Program-made: the position numbers and the translations under genes
Assembly: GCA_944392135.1 (NCBI GenBank)
Contig: CALXVQ010000006.1
Span: 1 to 64,000 of the forward strand
DNA: 64,000 bases
From: an uncultured Rickettsiales bacterium
Lineage (GTDB): Bacteria > Pseudomonadota > Alphaproteobacteria > Rickettsiales > UBA1997
Reading direction: 5' to 3'
Shown here: positions 63,267-64,000 of the stretch, one piece after another
How positions within the stretch are numbered: position 1 is the first letter of the stretch
How the letters are laid out: each line of letters opens with the position of its first letter
The notes under the pieces: model-generated
Told to the model about the DNA's origin: nothing
The model's database searches: none
The model's input: only the letters and a program-made list of their open reading frames with translations

Positions 63267-63559
63267 AATGAATTTTTTATATAATATACAAGAAATTCTG
63301 TTGAGTCTTTAATATTTAAAAAAGCTTCCATTGGTTTTCTGTCTTCTAATTTTTCTTGTAATTTTTCATTTGTAAATAATTTTTCTAACCATTTTAAAGC
63401 ATTATTAAAAGCATTAGCCATATAATCTTTCAAATCCGCAAGATCCGCCTCTCCATTTATAAACAAATAAAAACCATATACCAAGAATATAGCAATAACA
63501 AATGCTATAAATTTAAACAATATTCTTAATGAAAATATAGCTATCAAGAATTTAAACAT
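63260..63559 (-). CDS. Small membrane protein between ftsA and tilS, hypothetical
   Basis: I start this at ATG 63559, where GGTGGA lies 4 nt upstream. This gives a 99-residue protein with two close hydrophobic segments (MFKFLIAIFSLRILFKFIAF and VIAIFLVYGFYLFI) and a helical cytoplasmic part (ADLADLKDYMANAFNNALKWLEKLFTNEKLQEKLEDRK). An in-frame start at 63616 is possible but less likely. I do not recognise it. Coupled to tilS and close to ftsA, so perhaps division- or envelope-related; that is inference. Confidence 0.65.
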   Translation of the reverse strand: MFKFLIAIFSLRILFKFIAFVIAIFLVYGFYLFINGEADLADLKDYMANAFNNALKWLEKLFTNEKLQEKLEDRKPMEAFLNIKDSTEFLVYYIKNSLC

Positions 63560-63634
63560 AATATCCACCATAATTCTTACACTAATAAATAGTATACATA
63601 TTTTATAAAAAATCAAGTATTATATAATAATATA

Positions 63635-64000
63635 TTAAATACCAAATATATTACTTAAGATTCTAAACAAAGCAGATTGTTCTTCTTCTTTGTAAGTTTT
63701 ATTATTATATCTATTTTGAATAAATTTGAGAATACCTACACTTACAGAATATACAGGGCTTTTTAATTCAACTGACAAACCTTTATCTTGTATTGCTAAT
63801 TTCTCATTATAGCCAATTCTAGTTTCTATATTGGTAATGTTATTTATAAACATATCTATGCCAGGAATTAAAGCAGTACCACCAGTTAAAACAATATATT
63901 GTAAAGCTCCATTTAATTTATTATTTTCTAATTTTTTCATTGCAATATTAACAATTTCTTCAATTCTAGCTTTTGCAATATCATTTACTAATTTGATTTT
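63635..64000 (-). CDS. ftsA: Cell division protein FtsA, C-terminal part (cut by the window edge)
   Basis: The last ~121 residues of an actin-like FtsA are in the window; the frame is open to the right edge (KLVNDIAKARIEEIVNIAMKKL...). The ATPase-fold signature is IVLTGGTALIPGIDMFI, matching FtsA's vvLTGGgs.l.G, followed by the domain with PVYSVSVGILKF and a short tail ending SNIFGI. FtsA tethers FtsZ to the membrane. The ATG at 63940 is an internal Met, not the gene start. ftsZ, which usually follows, is not downstream here. Confidence 0.82.
   Translation of the reverse strand, partial: KIKLVNDIAKARIEEIVNIAMKKLENNKLNGALQYIVLTGGTALIPGIDMFINNITNIETRIGYNEKLAIQDKGLSVELKSPVYSVSVGILKFIQNRYNNKTYKEEEQSALFRILSNIFGI

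Overview
The window is about 64 kb of very AT-rich, gene-dense bacterial chromosome with the standard code (UGA is used as a stop, UGG encodes Trp). The content points to an alphaproteobacterium. There is an MlaD plus DUF2155 pair, two proteins resembling the head genes of the alphaproteobacterial gene transfer agent (GTA), a VirD4-type coupling protein of the kind kept in Rickettsiales and Holosporales, a split mrp-type antiporter set, LolC/E, Mla/MCE transport and LPS-type glycosyltransferases. A NrdG/PFL-activase-like radical SAM enzyme and a fused ADP-forming acetate-CoA ligase suggest an anaerobic or fermentative, probably host-associated, lineage. This placement is inference; no rRNA gene is present.

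Layout. 1-7 kb: an Asn-rich membrane protein cut by the left edge, nnr, virD4, a radical SAM activase, mnhEFG and nusB. 7-8 kb: a cluster of short palindromic repeats, a possible structured RNA and a tiny membrane protein. 8-22 kb: a Zn/Cd P-type ATPase with a separate HMA protein, a YgjP-like peptidase, era, a PpiD-like chaperone, tRNA-Arg, a PEBP protein, mlaD, DUF2155, mgtE, rimM, an unknown HExxH protein and polA. 22-31 kb: rpsL-rpsG, an AlkD-like protein, a long-form gltX, an MBL hydrolase, a nucleotidyltransferase, a glycosyltransferase, rho and ssb. 31-45 kb: a second repeat cluster, yajQ, obgE, tRNA-Leu, ADP-forming acetate-CoA ligase, an orphan HK97-type (GTA-like) capsid gene, a BamB-like lipoprotein, a PhzF protein, phosphomannomutase, rpsO-pnp with a detached extra S1-domain gene, and a third repeat cluster. 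45-64 kb: tgt, an orphan prohead protease, an RDD protein, rluB, grpE, an mlaEFD-lipoprotein operon, a retropepsin / inactive-transglutaminase-7TM / glutamate-ligase-like ATP-grasp cluster, a glycosyltransferase, lolC/E, initiator tRNA, DUF2207 with an M48 peptidase, tilS and the 3' end of ftsA.

How the parts fit. Most of the window is housekeeping: translation and RNA metabolism (rpsL, rpsG, rpsO, pnp, rho, nusB, era, obgE, rimM, tgt, rluB, tilS) and envelope biogenesis (Mla, Lol, BamB, LPS glycosyltransferases, PpiD). The least ordinary elements are (a) capsid and prohead protease genes with GTA-like features, 9 kb apart and on opposite strands, with no other phage genes; (b) the retropepsin/7TM/ATP-grasp cluster with an acidic Val/Glu-rich lipoprotein beside it and a promoter-like element shared by the two lipoprotein genes; (c) about twenty hairpin repeats whose arms are constant but whose palindromic cores are interchangeable; (d) a free-standing copy of the Pnp S1 domain directly after pnp; and (e) several leader structures, at rpsL, the nucleotidyltransferase and the capsid gene, that suggest 5' regulation.
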